16,109 bases of DNA, from the NCBI GenBank assembly GCA_030613125.1, contig JAUWMO010000040.1, positions 1 to 16,109 on the forward strand, in the 5' to 3' direction. Below are positions 9,142 through 15,929 of this stretch, piece by piece. This DNA comes from Bacteroidota bacterium (GTDB lineage: Bacteria; Bacteroidota; Bacteroidia; Bacteroidales; VadinHA17). Numbering within the stretch: position 1 is the stretch's first letter; every line of letters begins with the position of its first letter. The position numbers and the translations under genes are program-made. Below the pieces are notes generated by a model. That model was not told where the DNA came from, did no database searches, and saw only the letters and a program-made list of their open reading frames with translations.

Positions 9142-9170
9142 TTTGCTTGAATTTTTATCTTGTATATTTG
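9142..9170 (+). promoter_or_regulatory. Bacteroidota-type promoter for the OmpH-like gene and glycosyltransferase
   Basis: TTTG at 9142-9145 and TATATTTG at 9163-9170 (TAnnTTTG) are separated by 17 bases, within the 17-23 range known for this promoter class. Transcription would begin near 9177, leaving a leader of about 30 bases. The -33 element lies in a loosely paired AT-rich inverted repeat (9122-9131 with 9147-9156). The rest of the spacer from 8968 shows nothing clear. Confidence 0.65.
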
Positions 9171-9207
9171 TCGGCTGACATTTAATGAAAAATTTATCAT
9201 TTAAGAA

Positions 9208-9816
9208 ATGAAAAAGCTAACAATTATCCTCAATGCTGTTCTTTTTGCAGCAGTAGTAGTGCTTTATGTACTATACTTTGTAAAACCTAAAGCAGCTGAA
9301 CAAAACAGTTCCAGTTTATCACTCAAAACAAGTGATTCATTGAACTATTCTATCGCATTTGTTGAATTTGATTCTATACTTGCAAATTATGATATGTTTA
9401 TTGATTTACAGAGAGAACTTTTAGATAAGCAGGGTAAGTCAGAAGCTGAATTAAATTCAAAGTCAAAAGCCTGGGAAAAAGGTGCTGCAGATTATCAGGA
9501 TAAGGCTAGTAAAGGTTTAATTACCAGGTCAAAAGCTATGGAGATAGAAGGCGAATTATACCAGCAACAACAAAATTTGTTAAAACTCAGAGATGATATG
9601 ACACTTGAACTTGCAGAAGAAAAGCAGGTTATGGATAGGCAGGTTATGTATAGTATTCTTGAATTCCTTGAGGAATTTAATAAAGAATACAATTATCAAT
9701 ATATATTCAGCAAATCATTTGGTGGCAATCTTATATTTGCAGAATCAGGACTTGATATTACAGATGAAGTTCTTAGTGGTTTGAATAAAAAGTATCATGA
9801 AGATACTGAGAAATAA
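9208..9816 (+). CDS. OmpH/Skp family periplasmic chaperone-like protein
   Basis: This 202-residue protein has an N-terminal hydrophobic segment (residues about 5-24) that acts as a signal peptide or anchor; no clear signal peptidase site follows, so it may stay membrane-tethered. The OmpH core starts with IAFVEFDSI at residues 49-57. A long charged helical stretch rich in Gln, Glu and Lys (about 65-150) corresponds to the coiled-coil tentacles of Skp. The family's C-terminal pattern, YNYQYIFSKSFGGNLIFAES, lies at 161-180. Skp-like proteins bind unfolded outer-membrane proteins in the periplasm. Bacteroidota encode several paralogues, and this one is not next to bamA as many are. It has a good promoter and its stop is 12 bases before the glycosyltransferase, so the two are probably cotranscribed. 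Confidence 0.85.
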   Translation: MKKLTIILNAVLFAAVVVLYVLYFVKPKAAEQNSSSLSLKTSDSLNYSIAFVEFDSILANYDMFIDLQRELLDKQGKSEAELNSKSKAWEKGAADYQDKASKGLITRSKAMEIEGELYQQQQNLLKLRDDMTLELAEEKQVMDRQVMYSILEFLEEFNKEYNYQYIFSKSFGGNLIFAESGLDITDEVLSGLNKKYHEDTEK

Positions 9817-9828
9817 TTCAACTTATTT

Positions 9829-11100
9829 TTGAAAAACAAAGAGTTAGCTGCTGAGTATTTAAGAAAACAGCCATCCTTTTATTCAAGAATAGCTAAACCG
9901 CCCGGCAAAGATCTTGGTTACATTGTTGTTATTCCCTGCAATGATGAACCGGGAATTGTTTCAACACTTGAATCTTTATGGCATTGTAAACGCCCTCGAT
10001 ATTTCGTTGAGGTCATCGTTGTAATAAATTCGGCTGAGGGCGCTCCTGATAAAGTAATCCTTCAAAATACAAGAACTTTTGACCAGATCCATTCATGGAA
10101 AAAGGATCACACAGATCCTGATTTTCAGTTTTTCTGTATAAGGGATGAAAATCAGCCAATAAAATTTGCTGGCCCGGGACTTTCCCGAAAAACAGGAATG
10201 GATGAAGCGGTGTTTCGTTTCATTAATTCAGATGTCAGGGGAGGGATTATATGCTCAATGGATGCTGATTCAATTTGTGATAATAATTACTTTATTGAGA
10301 TTGAGAACCTGGTCAGCCAATATCCTGGAACCGGCGGTGCATCCATCTATTTTGAACATCCGGTTGAGGGCGACGATTATAATGAAGATGTCTACAAGGC
10401 TATTACCCTTTATGAACTTCATATGAGATATTATTTTCAGGCTTTGCTTTCAACTGGCTTTCCTTATGCTCATCATACACTCGGTTCGGCTTTTTTTATT
10501 ACAACTGACACCTATGTTAAACATGGAGGAATGAACCGAAGGAAAGCAGGAGAGGATTTTTATTTTCTTCAGAAGGTGGTTCCGAATGTTGAATTTCACA
10601 ACCTTTGTACGACCAGAGTGATACCATCTCCCAGACCATCAGACAGAGTCCCTTTTGGAACCGGGCCCTGGATCAGAAAGTATGTTAATAAGGAGGTTGA
10701 AACATTCAAAACTTATAATCTTAATGCTTTCACAGACTTGGGATTCTTGTTTTCGAGCCTTCCGGAAATAACTCACAAAAAAAGAACTGATATTATAACT
10801 TATTATCTTACATTGCCTGATACAATCAGGTTTTTTATTTCACAGAAACGTTTTCTTAATAAAATTTGTGAGATTAATAACAATACTTCAACTCCCCATA
10901 CCTTTAAAAAAAGGTTTTTCAATTGGTTTAATGAGTTTCGGATAATTAAATTTCTCAATTTTGTGCATCAAGATTTTTATCAACGAGTTGATATTACTTT
11001 ACAGGCAAGAAACTTTTTAATTGAATTTAAAAATCACATTGAGACACCTTCAGATCCATCAGGGTTATTAGCGATTTACAGAAATATTGAAAAGAGTTGA
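9829..11100 (+). CDS. Family 2 glycosyltransferase (TTG start)
   Basis: The 423-residue protein opens its catalytic domain with YIVVIPCNDE (31-40), a GT-A fold nucleotide-binding strand. DADS at 145-148 supplies the metal-binding DxD, and the GED at 241-243 inside RRKAGEDF is the likely catalytic-base region. Sugar donor and acceptor cannot be told. No signal peptide or membrane helix is evident, so it should be cytosolic, and the C-terminal third (about 300-423) matches no domain I recognise. The start is TTG at 9829: a stop codon lies 12 bases upstream in the same frame and the first internal ATG (residue 124) would remove the nucleotide-binding strand. It is the second gene of an apparent operon with the OmpH-like gene, hinting at an envelope glycan role, but that is inference. 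Confidence 0.85.
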   Translation: MKNKELAAEYLRKQPSFYSRIAKPPGKDLGYIVVIPCNDEPGIVSTLESLWHCKRPRYFVEVIVVINSAEGAPDKVILQNTRTFDQIHSWKKDHTDPDFQFFCIRDENQPIKFAGPGLSRKTGMDEAVFRFINSDVRGGIICSMDADSICDNNYFIEIENLVSQYPGTGGASIYFEHPVEGDDYNEDVYKAITLYELHMRYYFQALLSTGFPYAHHTLGSAFFITTDTYVKHGGMNRRKAGEDFYFLQKVVPNVEFHNLCTTRVIPSPRPSDRVPFGTGPWIRKYVNKEVETFKTYNLNAFTDLGFLFSSLPEITHKKRTDIITYYLTLPDTIRFFISQKRFLNKICEINNNTSTPHTFKKRFFNWFNEFRIIKFLNFVHQDFYQRVDITLQARNFLIEFKNHIETPSDPSGLLAIYRNIEKS

Positions 11101-11107
11101 ATTAGAA

Positions 11108-11440
11108 TTAGTCTTTATTTCTTTTATTGTCCTTCTCAATGATAACAAAAATATCTTCATTATCTTTTTTCATCAGGTATTGTTCCCTTGCGAATTTTTC
11201 AAGGTTTTCATTATCAGTTCGTAGTTCTTTCAGTTTCTGGGCGTCAATCTCAATTTTTTCCAGATAATATTCCTTGTCTTTTTCTAACCGGTTTAAATGC
11301 CTGATATCTTTTACTCTGTCAAGCAGATTATTACTGTCGAAAAGAAGGATCCACACAAAAAAGATTAAAGATGTGAGTATAAATTTATTCTTGAACAAAG
11401 AAAAAAATCTGGTTCTGATCTCTTTCATGTCATGAAACAT
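11108..11440 (-). CDS. FtsB/DivIC-like septum formation initiator protein
   Basis: This 110-residue protein has a short cytoplasmic N-terminus, one transmembrane helix (about residues 19-34, FILTSLIFFVWILLF), a charged coiled coil (about 42-78) and the conserved tail LEKFAREQYLMKKDNEDIFV (80-99). This is the layout of the FtsB/DivIC family, bitopic proteins that join FtsL and FtsQ/DivIB in the division complex and help activate septal peptidoglycan synthesis. Two start codons are possible: ATG at 11440 and ATG at 11428, four codons later. The second gives MKEIRTRFF and fits better if the possible -7 element at 11452-11459 is used. The gene converges on the glycosyltransferase, with seven bases between stops and no terminator visible. 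Confidence 0.85.
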   Translation of the reverse strand: MFHDMKEIRTRFFSLFKNKFILTSLIFFVWILLFDSNNLLDRVKDIRHLNRLEKDKEYYLEKIEIDAQKLKELRTDNENLEKFAREQYLMKKDNEDIFVIIEKDNKRNKD

Positions 11441-11451
11441 TAATAATTTTT

Positions 11452-11459
11452 CAAAGTTA
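11452..11459 (-). promoter_or_regulatory. Possible -7 element for the FtsB-like gene
   Basis: Read on the minus strand this is TAACTTTG, matching TAnnTTTG. Transcription would begin near 11445, which would favour translation from the ATG at 11428. The nearest upstream TTTG (11490-11487) is 27 bases away, longer than usual, so the promoter is uncertain. Confidence 0.28.
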
Positions 11460-11491
11460 AGTATAAATATGGAAATATTTTAATAACAAAT

Positions 11492-11536
11492 AATGCTCCA
11501 GTAAGAAATACTCCAGTAAGAAATGCTCCTGCAAAT
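11492..11536. repeat. Three tandem 15-bp repeats
   Basis: CTCCAGTAAG occurs at 11496 and 11511, and a diverged copy, CTCCTGCAAA, at 11526, giving a regular 15-base period over about 45 bases. The array lies in the spacer between the FtsB-like gene and pruA. It could be replication slippage or a set of protein-binding sites; nothing in the sequence decides. Confidence 0.7.
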
Positions 11537-11558
11537 TGTATGTTTACTTTTTGCAGGA
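11527..11558 (-). terminator. Hairpin downstream of pruA, possible weak terminator
   Basis: TCCTGCAAA (11527-11535) and its complement TTTGCAGGA (11550-11558) form a 9-bp stem with a 14-base loop, about 40 bases past the pruA stop on the minus strand. Only a weak T-rich stretch (ATTTCTT) follows on that strand, so termination is plausible but not assured. The third 15-bp repeat copy overlaps the stem. Confidence 0.4.
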
Positions 11559-11600
11559 ACAATTTAATTGATTTTATAACTCAGTTACCCTTCTAACGAT

Positions 11601-13232
11601 CTAATCCTCATTAAGGAATGGGTATCTGTAATCTTCCGGTGGCAGGAATGACTCCTTGATAGTTCGGGGGGAGATCCACCGGTATAAATTCATGGCTGAT
11701 CCAGCCTTATCATTTGTGCCTGATGCACGTGATCCGCCAAAAGGTTGATGTCCGATAACGGCACCAGTTGGCTTGTCATTAATATAGAAATTACCAGCTG
11801 CATTTACAAGCCTTTCACTTGCCATTTCAATTGCATTCCTGTCCTGAGCAAAAACGGAACCTGTCAAAGCATAAATTGAAGTTCTGTCGAGGAGATCAAG
11901 AGTTTCTTCAAATTTCCCTGCTTTATAGATATAAATAGTGAGTACCGGACCAAACAGTTCTTCTTTCATGGTAATGTGCTCAGGGTCTGTTGTAAGTATT
12001 ACAGTCGGTTTAATGAAGTATCCTTTTGACTTATCATAATTTCCTCCGAAAATAATCTCCGTCACCTTATCCTTTCTTGCATTATCGATATAAGTTGTTA
12101 ATTTATCAAATGTTGTTTCATCAATAATGGCATTTACAAAATTGGAGAAATCTTCTACACCTCCCATTTTAATACTTGCAAGTTGTTCTCCCATAATATC
12201 TTTGATCTCTGGCCAAAGATTATCAGGTATATATGCACGTGAAGCAGCACTGCATTTTTGTCCTTGATATTCAAATGCTCCACGGGTTAGGGCAGTTGCA
12301 ACCTGGGCAGCGTTTGCAGTTTTATGAACCATAACAAAATCTTTGCCTCCGGTTTCGCCTACAATTCTTGGATATGTCCTGTATTTATGAATATTTACTC
12401 CAATTTCTTTCCATATAGTTTGAAATACTTCAGTAGATCCAGTATAATGAATTCCTGCAAAATCAGGATGTGAAAATATTTCTTTGCCTGCAACGGGTCC
12501 TGAAACATAAACCAGGTTAATTACACCGTCAGGCAAGCCAGCTTCGATAAAGATTTCCATCAATAATCTTGCAGAATATACCTGTGTATTCGATGGTTTC
12601 CAAACCACTGTATTTCCCATAAGAGCTGGTGCCGTGGGCAGATTTGCAGCAATTGAAGTAAAATTAAATGGAGTAAGCGCGAAAATAAATCCCTCGAGAG
12701 GTCTCTGCTCCAACCGGTTCCAGGTGTGCTCAGATGATCTGGGTTGCTGAGCATAGATCTCTGACATGAATTGAACATTATAGCGCCAGAAATCAATGGT
12801 TTCGCAAGCAGAATCGATTTCAGCCTGGAACGGAGTTTTCGACTGTGCCAGCATTGTGGCTGCATTCATTTTGTAACGGTATGGTCCGGCCAACAGAGAA
12901 GCAGCTTTTAAGAAAATGGCTGCCCTCGCTTTCCATGGCATTTTTGCCCATTTTTCTTTCGCTTTCAAGGCTGCTTCAATGGCCATTCTGACATGGGTGC
13001 CATCAGCCTTATGATAATGTCCCAGAGTGTGTTGAAGGTCATGTGGTGGATGAATAGCAACAAGGTTGTCTGTTTTAACCTTTTTACCATCAATATACAT
13101 GGGAATTTCAATCTGTTTTGAACGAGCCTCTTTGATAGCATCCTTCAGGGCTTTTCTTTCTTCTGTGCCTGGAGCATATGAATAAACAGGTTCGTTCTCA
13201 GCTTTAGGCACCTGGAATAAGTTGTCAATCAT
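11601..13232 (-). CDS. pruA: L-glutamate gamma-semialdehyde (1-pyrroline-5-carboxylate) dehydrogenase
   Basis: The enzyme oxidises L-glutamate 5-semialdehyde, in equilibrium with 1-pyrroline-5-carboxylate, to glutamate using NAD+, the second step of proline catabolism. The 543-residue length is typical of the stand-alone form common in Bacteroidota and related to animal ALDH4A1. The aldehyde dehydrogenase signatures are present: the cofactor-binding stretch TPFNFTSIAANLPTAPALMG (187-206) followed by WKPS (211-214), TGSTEVF (264-270), the general-base Glu293 in VGETGGKDF, and the catalytic Cys327 in GQKCSAASR. No proline dehydrogenase (putA) domain is fused, and no putA gene is in the window. 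The start MIDNLFQVPKAENEPVYSYA fits the family N-terminus, and the gene looks complete. It is probably transcribed alone from the 329-base spacer upstream. Confidence 0.95.
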   Translation of the reverse strand: MIDNLFQVPKAENEPVYSYAPGTEERKALKDAIKEARSKQIEIPMYIDGKKVKTDNLVAIHPPHDLQHTLGHYHKADGTHVRMAIEAALKAKEKWAKMPWKARAAIFLKAASLLAGPYRYKMNAATMLAQSKTPFQAEIDSACETIDFWRYNVQFMSEIYAQQPRSSEHTWNRLEQRPLEGFIFALTPFNFTSIAANLPTAPALMGNTVVWKPSNTQVYSARLLMEIFIEAGLPDGVINLVYVSGPVAGKEIFSHPDFAGIHYTGSTEVFQTIWKEIGVNIHKYRTYPRIVGETGGKDFVMVHKTANAAQVATALTRGAFEYQGQKCSAASRAYIPDNLWPEIKDIMGEQLASIKMGGVEDFSNFVNAIIDETTFDKLTTYIDNARKDKVTEIIFGGNYDKSKGYFIKPTVILTTDPEHITMKEELFGPVLTIYIYKAGKFEETLDLLDRTSIYALTGSVFAQDRNAIEMASERLVNAAGNFYINDKPTGAVIGHQPFGGSRASGTNDKAGSAMNLYRWISPRTIKESFLPPEDYRYPFLNED

Positions 13233-13279
13233 TGTTTTTTATTTTGAATAAAGTTTAATTAAATAATAAAATGGAATTT

Positions 13280-13308
13280 CAAAATTAGATACTAGAAAGT
13301 CAAAATTA
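13280..13308 (-). promoter_or_regulatory. Two possible -7 elements for pruA
   Basis: On the minus strand TAATTTTG occurs at 13287-13280 and again at 13308-13301; both match TAnnTTTG. The proximal one would give a leader of about 40 bases before the pruA ATG. Neither has a well-placed TTG -33 element at 17-23 bases, so the assignment is tentative. Confidence 0.3.
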
Positions 13309-13418
13309 TATGAGTTTTTTCAGGATTTTAATAATAAATATAAACAGGTTCAATTTCGTTCATTTAGAAAAAATAATCAGCCGGGTATGCACGCTGGATG
13401 GTCTGGCTATATTATGTA

Positions 13419-13441
13419 AACTACGTATTTAACTACGTAGT
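13419..13441. promoter_or_regulatory. Repeated CTACGTA motif with palindrome, candidate operator
   Basis: AACTACGTA appears at 13419-13427 and 13431-13439, a direct repeat with a 12-base period. The second copy extends to the perfect 10-base palindrome ACTACGTAGT (13432-13441). The site lies about 190 bases upstream of the pruA start. Such spacing and symmetry suit a dimeric regulator, but no regulator gene is nearby. Confidence 0.3.
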
Positions 13442-13561
13442 AAGATAATTATAAAAGGCATTAAAATAATAAGATAAGATGCTTAGGTCGCATTAATAAT
13501 GAAACATTATTGAAGTAAATTATGTGCAATTAAACAAGCTATGGCATTTCGTAAGACCTGA

Positions 13562-14863
13562 TTATCTGGGGTTGCTTAATGTATTTACCATTACAGTTCC
13601 AATTAACCTATCATATCTTGTTCCCGAGCCTTGATAATACACAAAAACAAGGTAATCATTTTCAGTTTCAAAATGACTGCCTTCAATCAATATGTTATTT
13701 GCAACTACTTTGCCTTTTTCTTTTACAATGTATTCATAATTGTAATATCCCTGTTTTAAAAGCAAAGATCCCTCATATGCCCTGGTATCAAAATTATAAA
13801 TCATATGGTTATCTGCTTTACAAGCCCAATCCGATAAAGCTCCAAAAACATATATATCATTTGTTCCTAATGGATAGTCTATTGTCAAAGTAAAATATAC
13901 TTTAACATAATCAGCCTCTGTATCATTATTTACTCCTTCCTGTATTCTTATATAATACTTGCCATTCAGATCCTGATCAAAAAAATATGAAAGTGATGCC
14001 TTTGATTTTGAAGGATATAGACCTATGTGATAGTTTGGATGCATGAAATCGATAGTTCTAATATATTCAGTTTGATACCTGATGCTCTTGATGTCGAAAT
14101 AACGGTATTCACTTCCACCATAAAAAATATTTTTACGGTCAAAATCGTAAACAATTTCCCTGTTTCTTATAAATGAAGGTTTATCAAATTTGACAGCGTT
14201 ATCCCACCTGCCATTTTGGCTGACAACCACTTTGATATCGCTATAAGGATCAAGTATGTCATATCTGAGATGTTTGACAGAAATTTCTATTTCCTGTCCC
14301 GTATCCCTGAATTTAGTAATTGTAGGGCGAATTATGGATGCCCGAACATCTACAAGGTTTTCATATACCAGGAATCTTCTGGTAAAAAGCGGTTCTTCTT
14401 TATTGAAGTTTTTGTAAACCAGCAAAATATAGTTTCCAGAGTTTCTGAATTGTATATCATCATTGGGAAATTCAAGTTTATAATGAATATATTTCACAGT
14501 TGTATTAAAAGAGTATTTATAATTTGTGATTTGGTTTTCCGGAAATCCTTCCAGAAAGTCAGTTTCTATCAAATCTGAGGTGTTCCAACCTGCATCACAG
14601 TGAATAAAAGTATAATAATAATCACCCACCTCATCTGCAAGATCATCAAAACTGAGTAACAATTTCTCAGAGGAATTCAGCTCAAGTATCGGATAGGAGA
14701 GTTCCCAACCATTTTTATGAAGTTGAATGGTTTTAATATTATTCACAAATGTGTGATTTGTATGTATTAGTGAATCATAATTTTCACTCAGGTTTTGTGA
14801 TCGTAAAGTATAATTGGGGTTAAAAACTAATATTAAAAAAAGAAAATAAATTCTGAAATTCAT
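13562..14863 (-). CDS. Type IX secretion system plug-like protein (DUF5103 family)
   Basis: This 433-residue protein begins with a signal peptide (hydrophobic residues about 5-16, cleavage likely near residues 22-23), so it is exported. The mature part is rich in beta-strands and carries features I associate with the DUF5103 family: the N-terminal IKTIQLHKNGWELSYPILEL region, the YYYTFIHCDAGW segment, and a C-terminal beta-sandwich with IYVFGALSDW followed by GYYNYEYIV. A family member is the Plug that closes the lateral opening of the T9SS translocon SprA in Flavobacterium johnsoniae. The family assignment is from recognition, not alignment, and Bacteroidota can have more than one copy, so plugging of this cell's SprA is inferred. 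The gene is divergent from queE and complete. Its presence matches the T9SS substrate and PorP/SprF gene elsewhere in the window. Confidence 0.83.
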   Translation of the reverse strand: MNFRIYFLFLILVFNPNYTLRSQNLSENYDSLIHTNHTFVNNIKTIQLHKNGWELSYPILELNSSEKLLLSFDDLADEVGDYYYTFIHCDAGWNTSDLIETDFLEGFPENQITNYKYSFNTTVKYIHYKLEFPNDDIQFRNSGNYILLVYKNFNKEEPLFTRRFLVYENLVDVRASIIRPTITKFRDTGQEIEISVKHLRYDILDPYSDIKVVVSQNGRWDNAVKFDKPSFIRNREIVYDFDRKNIFYGGSEYRYFDIKSIRYQTEYIRTIDFMHPNYHIGLYPSKSKASLSYFFDQDLNGKYYIRIQEGVNNDTEADYVKVYFTLTIDYPLGTNDIYVFGALSDWACKADNHMIYNFDTRAYEGSLLLKQGYYNYEYIVKEKGKVVANNILIEGSHFETENDYLVFVYYQGSGTRYDRLIGTVMVNTLSNPR

Positions 14864-14879
14864 GTGTTTAAAGCTTTAT

Positions 14880-15068
14880 TTAAAGTTCTGAATGTAAGTT
14901 AATTGTTGAATGCTGGTAGCTAAATCCTCTGGTACCTGTTACCTCACAAGTTAAATTATTTTTTAATGGTGTTCGGTGAGCCCTCATCCTTAGAAGCATT
15001 ATATCTTTATACATGCCCTTTTGTTCTTGTACCTCTAAATTTAACCCACTTAAGGATGAGGGGTTCAT
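14880..15068 (-). other. Possible small ORF or repeat-derived element (62 codons)
   Basis: An ATG-started minus-strand frame of 62 codons ends 16 bases before the ATG of the plug-like gene. The predicted peptide is hydrophilic and basic, with no signal peptide or motif I recognise (MNPSSLSGLNLEV at the start, RAHRTPLKNN in the middle). No -7 element precedes it. It could be a small unrecognised gene, part of the plug-like gene's 5' leader, a structured RNA, or a fragment of a non-coding repeat. Its start overlaps the right arm of the inverted repeat. I would not call it a gene on this evidence alone. Confidence 0.25.
14981..15062. repeat. 12-bp inverted repeat enclosing 58 bases
   Basis: CCCTCATCCTTA at 14981-14992 is the exact reverse complement of TAAGGATGAGGG at 15051-15062. 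The arms are GC-richer than the surroundings. They could form a long-range stem in RNA or mark a small mobile repeat; no flanking target duplication was seen. Confidence 0.6.
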
Positions 15069-15214
15069 TTGTTGTGATTTTTGTGTTTATATGAATTGAT
15101 GATGCGGATTGTTAATTTGTTTTCTTAAAAGTCGGAATCAACCAATCGTTATGAAATTAAAGACTGTAAAGGTAAGAAACGTAGGGATATCATCAAGCAA
15201 TTGATTATAGTTAT

Positions 15215-15222
15215 TAATTTTG
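15215..15222 (+). promoter_or_regulatory. Possible -7 element for queE
   Basis: TAATTTTG matches TAnnTTTG and ends 17 bases before the queE ATG, giving a leader of about 11 bases. The nearest TTG (15201-15203) is only 11 bases upstream, closer than usual. A purine-rich AGAAGAA directly precedes the ATG at 15240. Confidence 0.35.
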
Positions 15223-15239
15223 TAATATAATAAGAAGAA

Positions 15240-15881
15240 ATGATTAACAATACTTATGCTGGCATGGATAATTTGAAAGAAGGTAAAGAACTTCCGCTAG
15301 TGGAAGCTTTCTATACCATTCAGGGAGAAGGTTTTCATACAGGTAAGCCGGCTTTTTTTATCAGATTAGGGGGTTGTGATATTGGATGCAACTGGTGTGA
15401 TACAAAATTCTCATGGAATCCTGATATCCACCCTCTGGTTGATATTGAGGAGATAATTGATACAATAATGTTATCTGATCCTGATTCAGTTGTAATAACC
15501 GGAGGGGAACCTCTTTTATATAATCTTGCTAAATTATGCAGGTTAATGAAACTGAATAACCTGAAAACTTTCCTTGAAACATCAGGTGCTTATCCTTTGA
15601 CGGGAGAGTGGGACTGGATATGTCTTTCGCCGAAAAAAAATCCACAACCATTACAAAATATTTATAATTATGCCAATGAGTTAAAAGTGATCATTCAAAA
15701 CGTTGCAGATTTTAACTGGGCTGAAGAGAATGCAAGGAAAGTTAATAAACAATGCAAACTTTTCCTTCAACCTGAGTGGAGCCAGTTTGAGAAGATAATA
15801 CCAAAGATTATCGATTATGTTAAAAGTAATCAGAAATGGAGTATCTCACTTCAGGCACATAAATTCATGCATATCCCATAA
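15240..15881 (+). CDS. queE: 7-carboxy-7-deazaguanine synthase, radical SAM
   Basis: QueE rearranges 6-carboxy-5,6,7,8-tetrahydropterin to 7-carboxy-7-deazaguanine, a radical SAM step in making the preQ0 precursor of queuosine and other 7-deazaguanines. The 213-residue protein shows FYTIQGEGFHTGKPAFFIRL (24-43), then Cys46, Cys50 and Cys53 in a CX3CX2C arrangement (GCDIGCNWCDTKFSW) that binds the 4Fe-4S cluster. TGGEP at 87-91 is the SAM-contacting motif, and the C-terminus ISLQAHKFMHIP is typical of the family. The length is normal. The ATG at 15240 is preferred over the one at 15264 because of its purine-rich upstream bases, though both keep the domain intact. queC, queD and queF are not in the window. 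A downstream envelope-protein gene starts 48 bases after the stop. Confidence 0.93.
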   Translation: MINNTYAGMDNLKEGKELPLVEAFYTIQGEGFHTGKPAFFIRLGGCDIGCNWCDTKFSWNPDIHPLVDIEEIIDTIMLSDPDSVVITGGEPLLYNLAKLCRLMKLNNLKTFLETSGAYPLTGEWDWICLSPKKNPQPLQNIYNYANELKVIIQNVADFNWAEENARKVNKQCKLFLQPEWSQFEKIIPKIIDYVKSNQKWSISLQAHKFMHIP

Positions 15882-15905
15882 AAAATACATTATTTAACTT
15901 TTTTG

Positions 15906-15923
15906 AGTAGCTTTAAAGCTATT
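15906..15923. promoter_or_regulatory. 14-bp palindrome just before the last gene
   Basis: TAGCTTTAAAGCTA (15908-15921) is a perfect palindrome, with one wobble pair and one A-T pair extending it. It ends 8 bases before the ATG at 15930. It could be a protein-binding site or a small hairpin over the ribosome entry region; a T-run after it is absent, so it is not a typical terminator for queE. Confidence 0.35.
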
Positions 15924-15929
15924 GACACT

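Larger units (their letters stand above)
13233..13561. other. 329-base spacer upstream of pruA
   Basis: No gene is seen here. Near pruA the spacer is very AT-rich and holds two -7-like elements on the minus strand. A more GC-rich patch of about 30 bases (13380-13410) has no obvious structure. Next to it, the heptamer CTACGTA occurs twice twelve bases apart, and the second copy lies in the palindrome ACTACGTAGT (13432-13441). No strong terminator for the plug-like gene ending at 13562 is visible. Confidence 0.6.
14864..15239. other. 376-base divergent spacer between the plug-like gene and queE
   Basis: This region must hold the starts of two divergent transcripts. The half near the plug-like gene (14880-15068) is less AT-rich than the other spacers, holds a 62-codon minus-strand frame and includes most of a 12-bp inverted repeat. 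The half near queE is AT-rich and carries a -7-like element. I see no clear -7 element for the plug-like gene. Confidence 0.6.

Noticed and set aside
9122..9156. AT-only inverted repeat as a terminator for the PorP/SprF gene
   Set aside because: It is about 150 bases past the stop, has no GC pairs to speak of, and overlaps the -33 element of the next promoter.
12560..12865. 101-codon minus-strand frame inside pruA
   Set aside because: It is a shadow in another frame of an intact enzyme gene.
13380..13412. GC-rich patch upstream of pruA as a tRNA or structured RNA
   Set aside because: No cloverleaf or stable stem could be built; complementary runs are only 4-5 bases.
13579..14578. Plus-strand frames at 13579-13893 and 14216-14578 opposite the plug-like gene
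   Set aside because: They are antisense shadows with no signal peptide, motif or promoter.
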